A stretch of 6,816 nucleotides of DNA from an uncultured Ruminococcus sp. (GCA_937894495.1 CALCRR010000075.1:1-6816), one strand, 5' to 3'. Positions 1 through 6,767 are shown, counted from the first letter of the stretch. Program-made: numbers and translations. Notes: generated from the sequence alone by a model not told the origin.

Positions 1-12
1 AATGGGCATAAC

Positions 13-28
13 ATCGCCGATAGGCGAT
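13..28. repeat. Small hairpin downstream of yfbR
   Basis: ATCGCC (13-18) and GGCGAT (23-28) form a perfect 6-bp stem around a 4-nt loop, about 50 bp beyond the yfbR stop codon. There is no T-run on either side, so it is not a standard intrinsic terminator. It may be part of an intergenic repeat together with the adjoining heptamer array, cut by the window edge. Confidence 0.45.
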
Positions 29-34
29 ACCTTC

Positions 35-69
35 AATTATGAATTATGCATTATGCATTATGAATTATA
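35..69. repeat. AT-rich heptamer tandem repeat
   Basis: Five consecutive 7-bp units are present: AATTATG, AATTATG, CATTATG, CATTATG and AATTATA. The array lies between the small hairpin and the yfbR stop. The unit length is the same as in the repeats at 1039-1059 and 6560-6663, although the unit sequence differs. Confidence 0.8.
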
Positions 70-77
70 ACTATGAC

Positions 78-659
78 TTAAGCCTGTTCATCTAAGGTCA
101 GTCCGTATGCCGGTATGAACTCCTCCATAAAGACCTCCACCTCGGGAATGTTCAGCTTGTGGATAGCTTCCACGGTGGCTTTTTCAGCCGAGACAAAGTC
201 GGAGTTGCCCATTTTGCGCTCCTCAATACACTTTATCAGCGCCGAGAGCTTGTCTGCCCCCTTCACCAGCTTCCAAAGCTCAGCCTCCTCCTCGGTGTGT
301 GCCAGCAGCGGCTCGTAAAACTCCCTGAGATCGTCGGGGAGATATGAGATAAGGGTGTCCTTCGCCTTGGTCTCAACCTCGTCATAAGCGCCCTTTATCT
401 CCTTGCTGTAGTATTTTATGGGAGTCGGCAGATCGCCCGTGATTATCTCGGTAGTATCGTGATACATAGCCAGCAGAGCACAGCGCTCAGCATTGACGCT
501 GCCGCCGAAGCGCTTGTTGCGTATGAGCGCCAGTGCATGGGCGATGAACGCCACCTCCAGCGAATGCTCGCTGATGTTCTCATTAATAGTGTTGCGCATG
601 AGCGCCCAGCGGTTTATATACTTCATACGGGATATGACCGCAAAAAACTTACTGTCCAA
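78..659 (-). CDS. yfbR: YfbR-like HD-domain 5'-deoxynucleotidase
   Basis: Predicted cytosolic metal-dependent phosphohydrolase that removes the 5' phosphate from deoxyribonucleoside monophosphates, a nucleotide-pool role known for E. coli YfbR. The 193-aa product (E. coli about 199 aa) shows the HD-family metal ligands: His32 in SEHS, His67-Asp68 in YHD, and Asp136 in GADK. Glu71 and the INRW segment (Arg17, Trp18) also match the family, and all positions sit one residue below their E. coli equivalents. I chose the TTG start at 657-659 for three reasons. AAAGGAG lies 9 nt upstream. The resulting N-terminus (MDSKFFAVISR) aligns with the start of E. coli YfbR. A start at 717-719 would fall on the codons overlapping the -10 box. 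The gene is divergent from its neighbour and transcribed alone. Family and fold are clear; the exact substrate range is inferred. Confidence 0.9.
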   Translation of the reverse strand: MDSKFFAVISRMKYINRWALMRNTINENISEHSLEVAFIAHALALIRNKRFGGSVNAERCALLAMYHDTTEIITGDLPTPIKYYSKEIKGAYDEVETKAKDTLISYLPDDLREFYEPLLAHTEEEAELWKLVKGADKLSALIKCIEERKMGNSDFVSAEKATVEAIHKLNIPEVEVFMEEFIPAYGLTLDEQA

Positions 660-668
660 TTTTATGTA

Positions 669-675
669 CTCCTTT
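669..675 (-). promoter_or_regulatory. Ribosome binding site that fixes the yfbR TTG start
   Basis: Read on the minus strand this is AAAGGAG, followed by 9 nt and then TTG at 659-657. It is the only good Shine-Dalgarno match near the 5' end of the gene and supports the non-ATG start. Confidence 0.82.
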
Positions 676-707
676 ACCGTAAAGATGATCGCCTGATCAC
701 TGATGTA

Positions 708-736
708 ATTATACTTCAAAAATATCTGTTTGTCAA
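708..736 (-). promoter_or_regulatory. Consensus sigma-A promoter of yfbR
   Basis: On the minus strand, TTGACA (731-736) is followed by a 17-bp spacer and TATAAT (708-713). Both hexamers match the housekeeping consensus perfectly. Transcription should start near 701, giving a leader of about 40 nt that contains the AAAGGAG site. The -10 box lies inside the longer open frame starting at 719, which is strong evidence against that frame's upstream start. Confidence 0.88.
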
Positions 737-770
737 TGCTGCTAGTCGCTGTCCTCGGGCGGACGGCTCG

Positions 771-899
771 CCTCCCCCACCTATCGCACTTTTGTGGGGT
801 GGGCAGGATATCGAGTCCTCCCCGGAGGGGAGGGGGTGCTTTTGCGGCGGCTAGTGCTTTGATGGCTGCGCCAACCTTGGAAAATGATGTATTGGTGCG
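771..899. repeat. GC-rich hairpin element with a 68-bp repeat module (copy A)
   Basis: Two hairpins precede the module: CCCCAC (775-780) with GTGGGG (794-799), and CCTCCCC (817-823) with GGGGAGG (827-833) around a 3-nt loop. Positions 832-899 align without gaps to 6666-6733, in the same orientation, with 57 of 68 bases identical by hand count. The shared core is CTTTGATGGCTGCGCCAACC. Small GC-rich palindromic intergenic elements of this style are common in gut Firmicutes; membership in a named family is not established. No transposase is nearby, so a MITE-like or decayed element is the likeliest reading. Confidence 0.68.
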
Positions 900-941
900 C
901 CTACAGAAGTAAGCAGTTCGCCTACGATCATTTTACACTAA

Positions 942-975
942 GGTCGCTGGTCGCTAGAGAGCTGGTGGCTAGAGG
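942..975. repeat. Short GC-rich tandem repeat
   Basis: GGTCGCT occurs twice head to tail (942-948, 949-955). The 15-bp unit GCTGGTCGCTAGAGA (946-960) is followed directly by GCTGGTGGCTAGAGG (961-975), matching at 13 of 15 positions. A related GTCGCTG piece lies near 747. The 7-bp component links it to the other heptamer arrays in the window. Confidence 0.65.
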
Positions 976-1038
976 AGCGATTTAGAAAATTATACGGTAA
1001 TACGCACAAATTCTCGTTTACAAGGTTTGCTTTTAGAT

Positions 1039-1059
1039 GTAAGAAGTAAGAGGTAAGAG
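1039..1059. repeat. Purine-rich heptamer tandem repeat (three units)
   Basis: GTAAGAA, GTAAGAG and GTAAGAG lie head to tail. The unit resembles the GCAAGAG units in the inverted repeat downstream of hydA, differing by one base, so the two loci may share an origin. Confidence 0.7.
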
Positions 1060-1165
1060 GTGCATTATCCCGAGCTCGCCCCAAAAACGGGAAAATTTGT
1101 TTGGCTATTGTCATAATCAACAAAATATGTTGCATAAATTTGTGAAAGAATTTTCGGATTTTTTG

Positions 1166-1194
1166 TGTACAAAATACAAAAAATGTGCTATAAT
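1166..1194 (+). promoter_or_regulatory. Extended -10 promoter of the kinase-like gene
   Basis: A perfect TATAAT (1189-1194) is preceded by TGC (1186-1188), the extended -10 signature. TGTACA (1166-1171), a four-of-six match to the -35 consensus, sits at 17-bp spacing. Transcription would begin near 1201, giving a leader of about 30 nt with AAGGAG at 1217-1222. This start also lies downstream of an in-frame upstream ATG at 1097, ruling out the longer version of the protein. Confidence 0.8.
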
Positions 1195-1231
1195 ATATTT
1201 ACAGCATAAAGAACGGAAGGAGAGATGTTCT

Positions 1232-1861
1232 ATGAAGTCTATCATTACTATCAGCCGTGAGTTCGGAAGCGGTGGAAGAGAGATAGGAAGAACTCTCGCC
1301 CGGGACCTGGATATACCCTTCTATGATAAAGAGCTGCTGGAGATCGCTTCTAAAGAAAGCGGCATTTGTGAGGAGCTTTTTGTCAAGAACGACGAGTCAT
1401 ATACCAACAGCTTCCTGTTCTCGCTGGTCATGGGCAATTACCCCGTTGCCGCTGACGGCAGGATAAATCCCGACCTGCCCCTTAACCATAAGATATTTTT
1501 AGCTCAGTTCGATACCATAAAAAAGCTGGCTGAGCAGGGTCCCTGCGTTATCGTCGGCAGATGTGCGGATTATGTGCTGAAAAATTTCCCCAATGTGGTG
1601 AATTTCTTCCTCACAGGCAATATGCCCGAGAAAAAGCGCAGGATACTTAAACGCTACGATATCGAGAAAAACAAGGCTGAGGACTTTATCAGAAAGACCG
1701 ATAAGCGCAGGGCGTCCTACTATAACTATTACACCGATCTGAAGTGGGGCAATGCGTCTAATTACGATCTGTGTATCAACACCTCAAAAACAGGTATTGA
1801 CGGCGCAGTGCAGCTGATGAAGGACTATATCGACATCAAAGAGGGATATAAGGCTGAGTGA
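1232..1861 (+). CDS. Cytidylate-kinase-like P-loop family protein
   Basis: Predicted 209-aa cytosolic protein of the cytidylate-kinase-like family (Cytidylate_kin2 type), with a nucleotide monophosphate kinase fold. What is visible: an N-terminal strand and modified phosphate-binding loop, ISREFGSGGREIG (residues 7-19); a conserved IPFYDKELL segment (28-36); VIVGRCADYVL (107-117); a basic segment MPEKKRRILKR (131-141); and KTDKRRASYYNYY (155-167), resembling a lid or nucleotide-binding region. The loop lacks the usual GKS/GKT lysine, as is typical of this family. ATG at 1232 is chosen because AAGGAG lies 9 nt upstream and the first residues fit the family; an in-frame ATG at 1097 lies upstream of the promoter. 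It is a single-gene unit with its own promoter and terminator, so it is not co-transcribed with the hydrogenase. The true substrate is unknown; CMP kinase activity should not be assumed. Confidence 0.87.
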   Translation: MKSIITISREFGSGGREIGRTLARDLDIPFYDKELLEIASKESGICEELFVKNDESYTNSFLFSLVMGNYPVAADGRINPDLPLNHKIFLAQFDTIKKLAEQGPCVIVGRCADYVLKNFPNVVNFFLTGNMPEKKRRILKRYDIEKNKAEDFIRKTDKRRASYYNYYTDLKWGNASNYDLCINTSKTGIDGAVQLMKDYIDIKEGYKAE

Positions 1862-1922
1862 TCTGCCTATATTTAACAAGACTTTCATGTTATTCTAATT
1901 CATTTTACTTTCCTTACTACGA

Positions 1923-1957
1923 AAAGGAGTCGGCTCAGGTCGGCTTCTTTTTGTTTT
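1923..1957 (+). terminator. Intrinsic terminator of the kinase-like gene
   Basis: AAAGGAGTCGGC (1923-1934) and GTCGGCTTCTTT (1939-1950) pair along all 12 positions when G-U pairs are allowed, around the 4-nt loop TCAG. The tail TTGTTTT follows. It lies about 60 bp after the stop codon and insulates the hyd operon from upstream transcription. Confidence 0.85.
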
Positions 1958-2088
1958 GGGCATTAAGGCTCACAGCCCGAAAATAAATGCTTTTTTGAGG
2001 TATCAATTAGAAAAATAGTCAAAAATTAGACTCTCTAACTGTAAAAAACAAACGGTTTATGTAAAAATACGTAAAATTTGAGTTATCT

Positions 2089-2104
2089 GTTAGTTTAAAC
2101 TAAC
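2089..2104. promoter_or_regulatory. Perfect 16-bp palindrome, candidate operator
   Basis: GTTAGTTTAAACTAAC reads the same on both strands. Extra CTAAC copies lie at 2035-2039 and 2119-2123, each followed by TG. The palindrome centre is about 95 bp upstream of the hyd -35 box, a distance that suits an activator or a looping repressor better than a simple steric block. It resembles Rex operators only loosely: the half-sites are TGTTAG/CTAACC and are separated by 6 bp, not the 4 bp usual for TTGTTAA/TTAACAA sites. The binding protein is unknown. Confidence 0.55.
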
Positions 2105-2190
2105 CAAATTATATAAAACTAACTGCAAAAAATGCGTAAAAATGCATAAAAAAATACCAATAAGTTTGTGTAATTATTTTTTTAAAAGGC

Positions 2191-2219
2191 TTGAAAATAT
2201 GGGCGAAATAATGTATAAT
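2191..2219 (+). promoter_or_regulatory. Sigma-A promoter of the hydCBA operon
   Basis: TTGAAA (2191-2196), a 17-bp spacer and a perfect TATAAT (2214-2219) form a strong housekeeping promoter. T-rich and A-rich DNA just upstream (about 2171-2187) could act as an UP element. Transcription should start near 2226, leaving a leader of about 110 nt before hydC. High constitutive expression would fit a core fermentation enzyme. Confidence 0.87.
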
Positions 2220-2234
2220 TAGTATATCAACTGT

Positions 2235-2284
2235 GCCCTCGCAGATAAAGGCTTTGAGCCATATTTATTTGTATATGAGGGCTC
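2235..2284 (+). promoter_or_regulatory. Potentially structured leader of the hyd mRNA
   Basis: Within the predicted leader, GCCCTC (2235-2240) can pair with GAGGGC (2277-2282), enclosing a small hairpin of GGCT (2250-2253) with AGCC (2257-2260). An alternative stem, GAGCC (2256-2260) with GGCTC (2280-2284), excludes both. I recognise no known riboswitch class and see no U-tract terminator inside the leader, so any control would act on translation or RNA stability. The pairings are short, so this remains a candidate. Confidence 0.4.
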
Positions 2285-2323
2285 TGGATTTGTATATGGT
2301 CAATATGTATGCAAGAAAACAAT

Positions 2324-2331
2324 AAGGAGGT
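2324..2331 (+). promoter_or_regulatory. Strong ribosome binding site of hydC
   Basis: AAGGAGGT ends 6 nt before the hydC ATG and is close to the full anti-16S complement, implying efficient translation and confirming the start. Confidence 0.85.
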
Positions 2332-2337
2332 CATTTT

Positions 2338-2832
2338 ATGAGTGAAAAAACCCTTATTCCTTTTAAGGGAACTCCCGAACAGGAGGCTCAGCTGAAGGAG
2401 GTCATCGCCAAGCATCACGATCAGCCGGGCGGTCTTATGCCCACATTGCAGGAGGCTCAGGGTATCTACGGATACCTGCCTATCGAGGTGCAGACAATGA
2501 TAGCCGACGGTCTGGGGATTTCCCTTGCTGAGGTATTTGGTGTGTCTACATTCTATTCCCAGTTCTCGCTTACTCCCAAGGGTAAGCACAAGATCAGCGT
2601 CTGTCTCGGTACAGCCTGCTATGTCAAGGGCTCTGACAAGATCCTTGAAGCCGTTGAGCAGAAGCTGGGTATCAAGAGCGGCGAGTGTACTGCCGACGGA
2701 CTGTTCTCAATCGACTCCTGCCGCTGCGTAGGCGCCTGCGGTCTTGCTCCCGTTATGCTGGTGGACGAGGACGTTTACGGTAAGCTTAAGCCTGAGCAGG
2801 TAGCTAAGATACTTGACGGCTATTCAGAATAG
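2338..2832 (+). CDS. hydC: Electron-bifurcating hydrogenase, NuoE-like [2Fe-2S] subunit HydC
   Basis: Smallest subunit of the soluble trimeric NAD- and ferredoxin-dependent [FeFe]-hydrogenase, homologous to the NuoE (24-kDa) subunit of complex I. The 164-aa length is close to Thermotoga maritima HydC (about 161 aa). Residues 15-75 form the helical N-terminal region, with GGLMPTLQEAQ and GVSTFYSQF typical of the family. Residues from about 85 form the thioredoxin-like fold carrying one [2Fe-2S] cluster, with ligands Cys89 and Cys94 (C-x4-C) and Cys130 and Cys134 (C-x3-C). Cys117 and Cys128 are additional. In solved bifurcating hydrogenases this cluster lies close to the HydB flavin. It is the first gene of a three-gene operon; the hydB ribosome binding site overlaps its TAG stop. 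No signal peptide or membrane segment is visible. The related NADP-reducing hydrogenase subunit A (HndA-type) is the main alternative name. Confidence 0.95.
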   Translation: MSEKTLIPFKGTPEQEAQLKEVIAKHHDQPGGLMPTLQEAQGIYGYLPIEVQTMIADGLGISLAEVFGVSTFYSQFSLTPKGKHKISVCLGTACYVKGSDKILEAVEQKLGIKSGECTADGLFSIDSCRCVGACGLAPVMLVDEDVYGKLKPEQVAKILDGYSE

Positions 2833-2845
2833 GAGGTAAGGCAGA

Positions 2846-4738
2846 ATGACGATCGAAGAACTGAATAAAATAAAAGCCGCTAAGGCGGATATTGTTAAAG
2901 TCAGAACTATAATTGCCGAGGAGGGCGAAAAGCTCGCCAAGGAAACTGCCTACCGCAAGCAGATACTGGTGTGCGGTGGTACAGGCTGCCAGTCATCGGG
3001 CAGTATGAAGATACTGGACGCTCTCAGAGAAGAGCTGAAGGCTACAGGCATCGAGGACGAGATACTTGTGGTAAGGACAGGCTGCTTCGGTCTTTGCTCA
3101 CTGGGTCCTATCGTTATAGTTTATCCTGAGGGCGCTTTCTATGCACAGGCTACTCCCGAGGGTATAAAGAGGATAGTTGACGAGCACCTGGTAAAGGGCG
3201 AGATCTGCAAGGACCTGCTCTATCAGGAGACTGTTCACGAGGACGGCTCCATAATCTCACTTTATGAGACTAATTTCTACAGAAAGCAGAAGAGAATAGC
3301 TCTGCGTAACTGCGGCGTTATCGACCCCGAGGATATCGAGGAGTATATCGCTACAGAGGGCTATCAGGCTCTTTATAAAGTGCTTGACTCCATGACTCCC
3401 GACGAGGTAGTTACAGAGGTGCTAAACTCGGGTATCAGAGGAAGAGGCGGCGCGGGCTTCCCCACAGGCAGAAAGTGGATGTTCACCAAGGACGCTCCCG
3501 GTGAGGTAAAGTATGTAGCTTGTAACGCCGACGAGGGCGACCCCGGTGCATTTATGGACAGATCTATCCTTGAGGGCGACCCCCACGCTATCATCGAGGC
3601 TATGACAATAGCTTCCTACGCAGTAGGCGCTCACCAGGGCTTTGTTTATGTAAGAGCTGAGTACCCTGTTGCCGTTAACAGACTGCAGATCGCTATTGAT
3701 CAGGCAAGAGAGTACGGTCTGCTGGGCAAGAATATCTTCGGCAAGGGCCACGATTTCGATATCGAGATCAGACTGGGCGCAGGCGCTTTCGTCTGCGGCG
3801 AGGAAACAGCTCTGCTGACATCTATCGAGGGCAACAGAGGCGAGCCCAGACCGAGACCTCCTTTCCCTGCTGTAAAGGGTCTTTTCGGCAAGCCTACGCT
3901 ACTCAATAACGTTGAGACTTATGCTAATATCGCTCAGATAATCAGGCACGGTGCTGACTGGTACGCTTCGATGGGTACCGAGAAGTCCAAGGGTACTAAG
4001 GTATTCGCACTGGGCGGCAAGATAACAAACGTCGGTCTGGTTGAGATACCTATGGGTACCACCCTCAGAGAGATCGTTGAGGAGATAGGCGGCGGCATAC
4101 CCGGCGGCAAGAAGTTCAAGGCTGCGCAGACAGGCGGTCCTTCGGGCGGCTGTATCCCTGCACAGTACATAGATACTCCTATCGACTACGAAAGCCTTTC
4201 AGCTCTCGGCTCAATGATGGGCTCAGGCGGACTTATCGTTATGGACGAGGATAACTGTATGGTAGACGTTTCCAAGTTCTATCTTGAGTTCACCGTTGAC
4301 GAGTCCTGCGGTAAGTGTACACCCTGCCGTATCGGTACAAGAAAGCTGCACCAGCTGCTGGATAAGATCACCAAGGGCAAGGCAACTATGGAGGATCTTG
4401 ACACTATCAACGATCTGGCTAACCATATGAAGAGCTCATCACTGTGCGCTCTCGGTCAGTCTGCCCCCAACCCCGTGCTTTCAACACTGCAGTATTTCAA
4501 GGACGAGTATGTGGCTCATATCGAGGGCAAGTGCTGTCCTTCGGGCGTATGTAAAGAGCTGCTCAGATATGAGATCATCGAGGACAAGTGCAAGGGCTGC
4601 ACCCTCTGCGCAAGAAACTGCCCTGCAAAGGCTATCGAGGGCACTGTCAGAAATCCTCATGTCATCGACCAGAGCAAGTGCATCAAGTGCGGCGTCTGCA
4701 TGGGCAACTGCAAGTTCGGTGCTATAGTTAAGAAGTAA
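2846..4738 (+). CDS. hydB: Electron-bifurcating hydrogenase, NuoF-like flavin subunit HydB
   Basis: NAD(H)-binding and FMN subunit, the site where electrons from NADH and reduced ferredoxin are combined or split. The 630-aa length matches T. maritima HydB (about 626 aa). Domains in order: an N-terminal thioredoxin-like [2Fe-2S] domain (Cys43, Cys48, Cys80, Cys84); the NuoF core with the flavin loop RGRGGAGFPTGRKW (198-211), CNADEGDPGAFMDR (226-239) and the glycine-rich GAGAFVCGEETALL (311-324); an SLBB-like region (about 385-440); the [4Fe-4S] domain with Cys488, Cys491, Cys494 and Cys534; and a C-terminal 2[4Fe-4S] ferredoxin module (Cys582, 585, 588, 592 and Cys612, 615, 618, 622). The ferredoxin tail distinguishes it from respiratory NuoF. 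Between the last two domains, His558, Cys563, Cys564 and Cys569 could bind zinc. AGGAGG lies 9 nt before the ATG and overlaps the hydC stop, suggesting translational coupling. Cytosolic. Confidence 0.96.
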   Translation: MTIEELNKIKAAKADIVKVRTIIAEEGEKLAKETAYRKQILVCGGTGCQSSGSMKILDALREELKATGIEDEILVVRTGCFGLCSLGPIVIVYPEGAFYAQATPEGIKRIVDEHLVKGEICKDLLYQETVHEDGSIISLYETNFYRKQKRIALRNCGVIDPEDIEEYIATEGYQALYKVLDSMTPDEVVTEVLNSGIRGRGGAGFPTGRKWMFTKDAPGEVKYVACNADEGDPGAFMDRSILEGDPHAIIEAMTIASYAVGAHQGFVYVRAEYPVAVNRLQIAIDQAREYGLLGKNIFGKGHDFDIEIRLGAGAFVCGEETALLTSIEGNRGEPRPRPPFPAVKGLFGKPTLLNNVETYANIAQIIRHGADWYASMGTEKSKGTKVFALGGKITNVGLVEIPMGTTLREIVEEIGGGIPGGKKFKAAQTGGPSGGCIPAQYIDTPIDYESLSALGSMMGSGGLIVMDEDNCMVDVSKFYLEFTVDESCGKCTPCRIGTRKLHQLLDKITKGKATMEDLDTINDLANHMKSSSLCALGQSAPNPVLSTLQYFKDEYVAHIEGKCCPSGVCKELLRYEIIEDKCKGCTLCARNCPAKAIEGTVRNPHVIDQSKCIKCGVCMGNCKFGAIVKK

Positions 4739-4742
4739 GCAG

Positions 4743-4749
4743 AGGAGGG
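4743..4749 (+). promoter_or_regulatory. Ribosome binding site selecting the first hydA ATG
   Basis: AGGAGGG ends 10 nt before ATG 4760 and 22 nt before the next in-frame ATG at 4772. The protein therefore most likely starts METQM rather than at the second methionine, although the second lies nearer the conserved start of the [2Fe-2S] domain. Confidence 0.75.
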
Positions 4750-4759
4750 TAAGATTTAT

Positions 4760-6499
<1,740 letters not shown>

Positions 6500-6516
6500 T
6501 AAATAACCGATAAATC

Positions 6517-6553
6517 ACAGCCTGAGTCCACCAACTCAGGCTGTCTTTTTGTT
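6517..6553 (+). terminator. Intrinsic terminator of the hydCBA operon
   Basis: ACAGCCTGAGT (6517-6527) and ACTCAGGCTGT (6534-6544) form a perfect 11-bp stem around the 6-nt loop CCACCA, followed by CTTTTTGTT. It begins 17 nt after the hydA stop and closes the operon. Confidence 0.94.
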
Positions 6554-6557
6554 TCCC

Positions 6558-6663
6558 CCACTAGAAGCAAGAGACCAGAGGCAAGAGGCAAGAGCTCTCT
6601 TTTCAGACTTTGTGAGGTTAGAAAATTTCTTGCCTCTTGCCTCTGACTTCTTGCCTCTAGTGG
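6558..6663. repeat. Heptamer-built 36-bp imperfect inverted repeat
   Basis: The left arm 6558-6593 and right arm 6628-6663 are inverted copies that match at 32 of 36 positions by hand count, around a 34-bp centre. Both arms are made of 7-bp units. The left arm reads ACTAGAA, GCAAGAG, ACCAGAG, GCAAGAG, and a fourth GCAAGAG unit ends just past it at 6594. The right arm reads CTTGCCT, CTTGCCT, CTGACTT, CTTGCCT, CTAGTGG. Transcribed, it would give a long hairpin. All four differences between the arms are transitions. There is no open reading frame of note inside, and no target duplication was identified. Confidence 0.82.
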
Positions 6664-6665
6664 CT

Positions 6666-6733
6666 GGGGGTGCCATTGTGGCAGCTATTACTTTGATGGC
6701 TGCGCCAACCCTGCCAAATGGTGTATTTGTGCG
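6666..6733 (+). repeat. 68-bp repeat module (copy B)
   Basis: It aligns without gaps to 832-899 in the same orientation, with 57 of 68 bases identical. The 20-bp core CTTTGATGGCTGCGCCAACC is invariant and the differences lie on both sides of it. It starts 2 bp after the right arm of the inverted repeat, whereas copy A starts within a GC-rich hairpin, so the module itself is the shared unit. Confidence 0.78.
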
Positions 6734-6767
6734 TTTTTCCACATATTTTTGTAAACCGTTCTCTAGG

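Larger units (their letters stand above)
660..1231. other. Intergenic region between divergent genes
   Basis: No protein gene is supported in these roughly 570 bp. The short frames here lack a good ribosome binding site and cross repeats. The left end holds the yfbR leader and promoter. The middle (about 740-980) is GC-rich, hairpin-rich repeat DNA, probably a decayed small mobile or intergenic element. The right end (about 1100-1231) is AT-rich and holds the promoter of the kinase-like gene. A weak inverted repeat, CAACA (1118-1122) with TGTTG (1128-1132), lies upstream of that promoter. Confidence 0.7.
1958..2337. other. AT-rich regulatory region upstream of hydC
   Basis: No gene is supported in these 380 bp. 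From left to right the region holds AT-rich DNA with phased A-tracts, several GTTAG/CTAAC pentamers including a perfect palindrome, a second set of phased A-tracts, the hyd promoter, and a potentially structured leader ending in a strong ribosome binding site. Confidence 0.75.

Noticed and set aside
13..28. Intrinsic terminator for yfbR
   Set aside because: The stem is only 6 bp and no T-run follows on the minus strand.
35..69. CRISPR array
   Set aside because: The repeats are 7 bp head to tail with no spacers.
660..719. N-terminal extension of 20 residues on YfbR
   Set aside because: The -10 box lies within it, and homology plus the AAAGGAG site support the TTG start at 657-659.
459..912. 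Plus-strand frames overlapping yfbR and the GC-rich repeat
   Set aside because: They read antisense to yfbR or through hairpin repeats, without a ribosome binding site or recognisable protein features.
1110..1125. TTGT-N8-ACAA (1109-1124 region) as a Rex operator
   Set aside because: The inner bases do not match the TTGTTAA/TTAACAA or TTGTGAA/TTCACAA forms and the site is 16 rather than 18 bp.
1097..1231. N-terminal extension of 45 residues on the kinase-like protein
   Set aside because: It would include the TATAAT promoter, has no ribosome binding site at 1097, and the family N-terminus fits ATG 1232 with AAGGAG upstream.
2089..2104. Naming the palindrome a Rex site
   Set aside because: Half-sites and the 6-bp centre differ from known Rex operators; only a generic candidate operator is supported.
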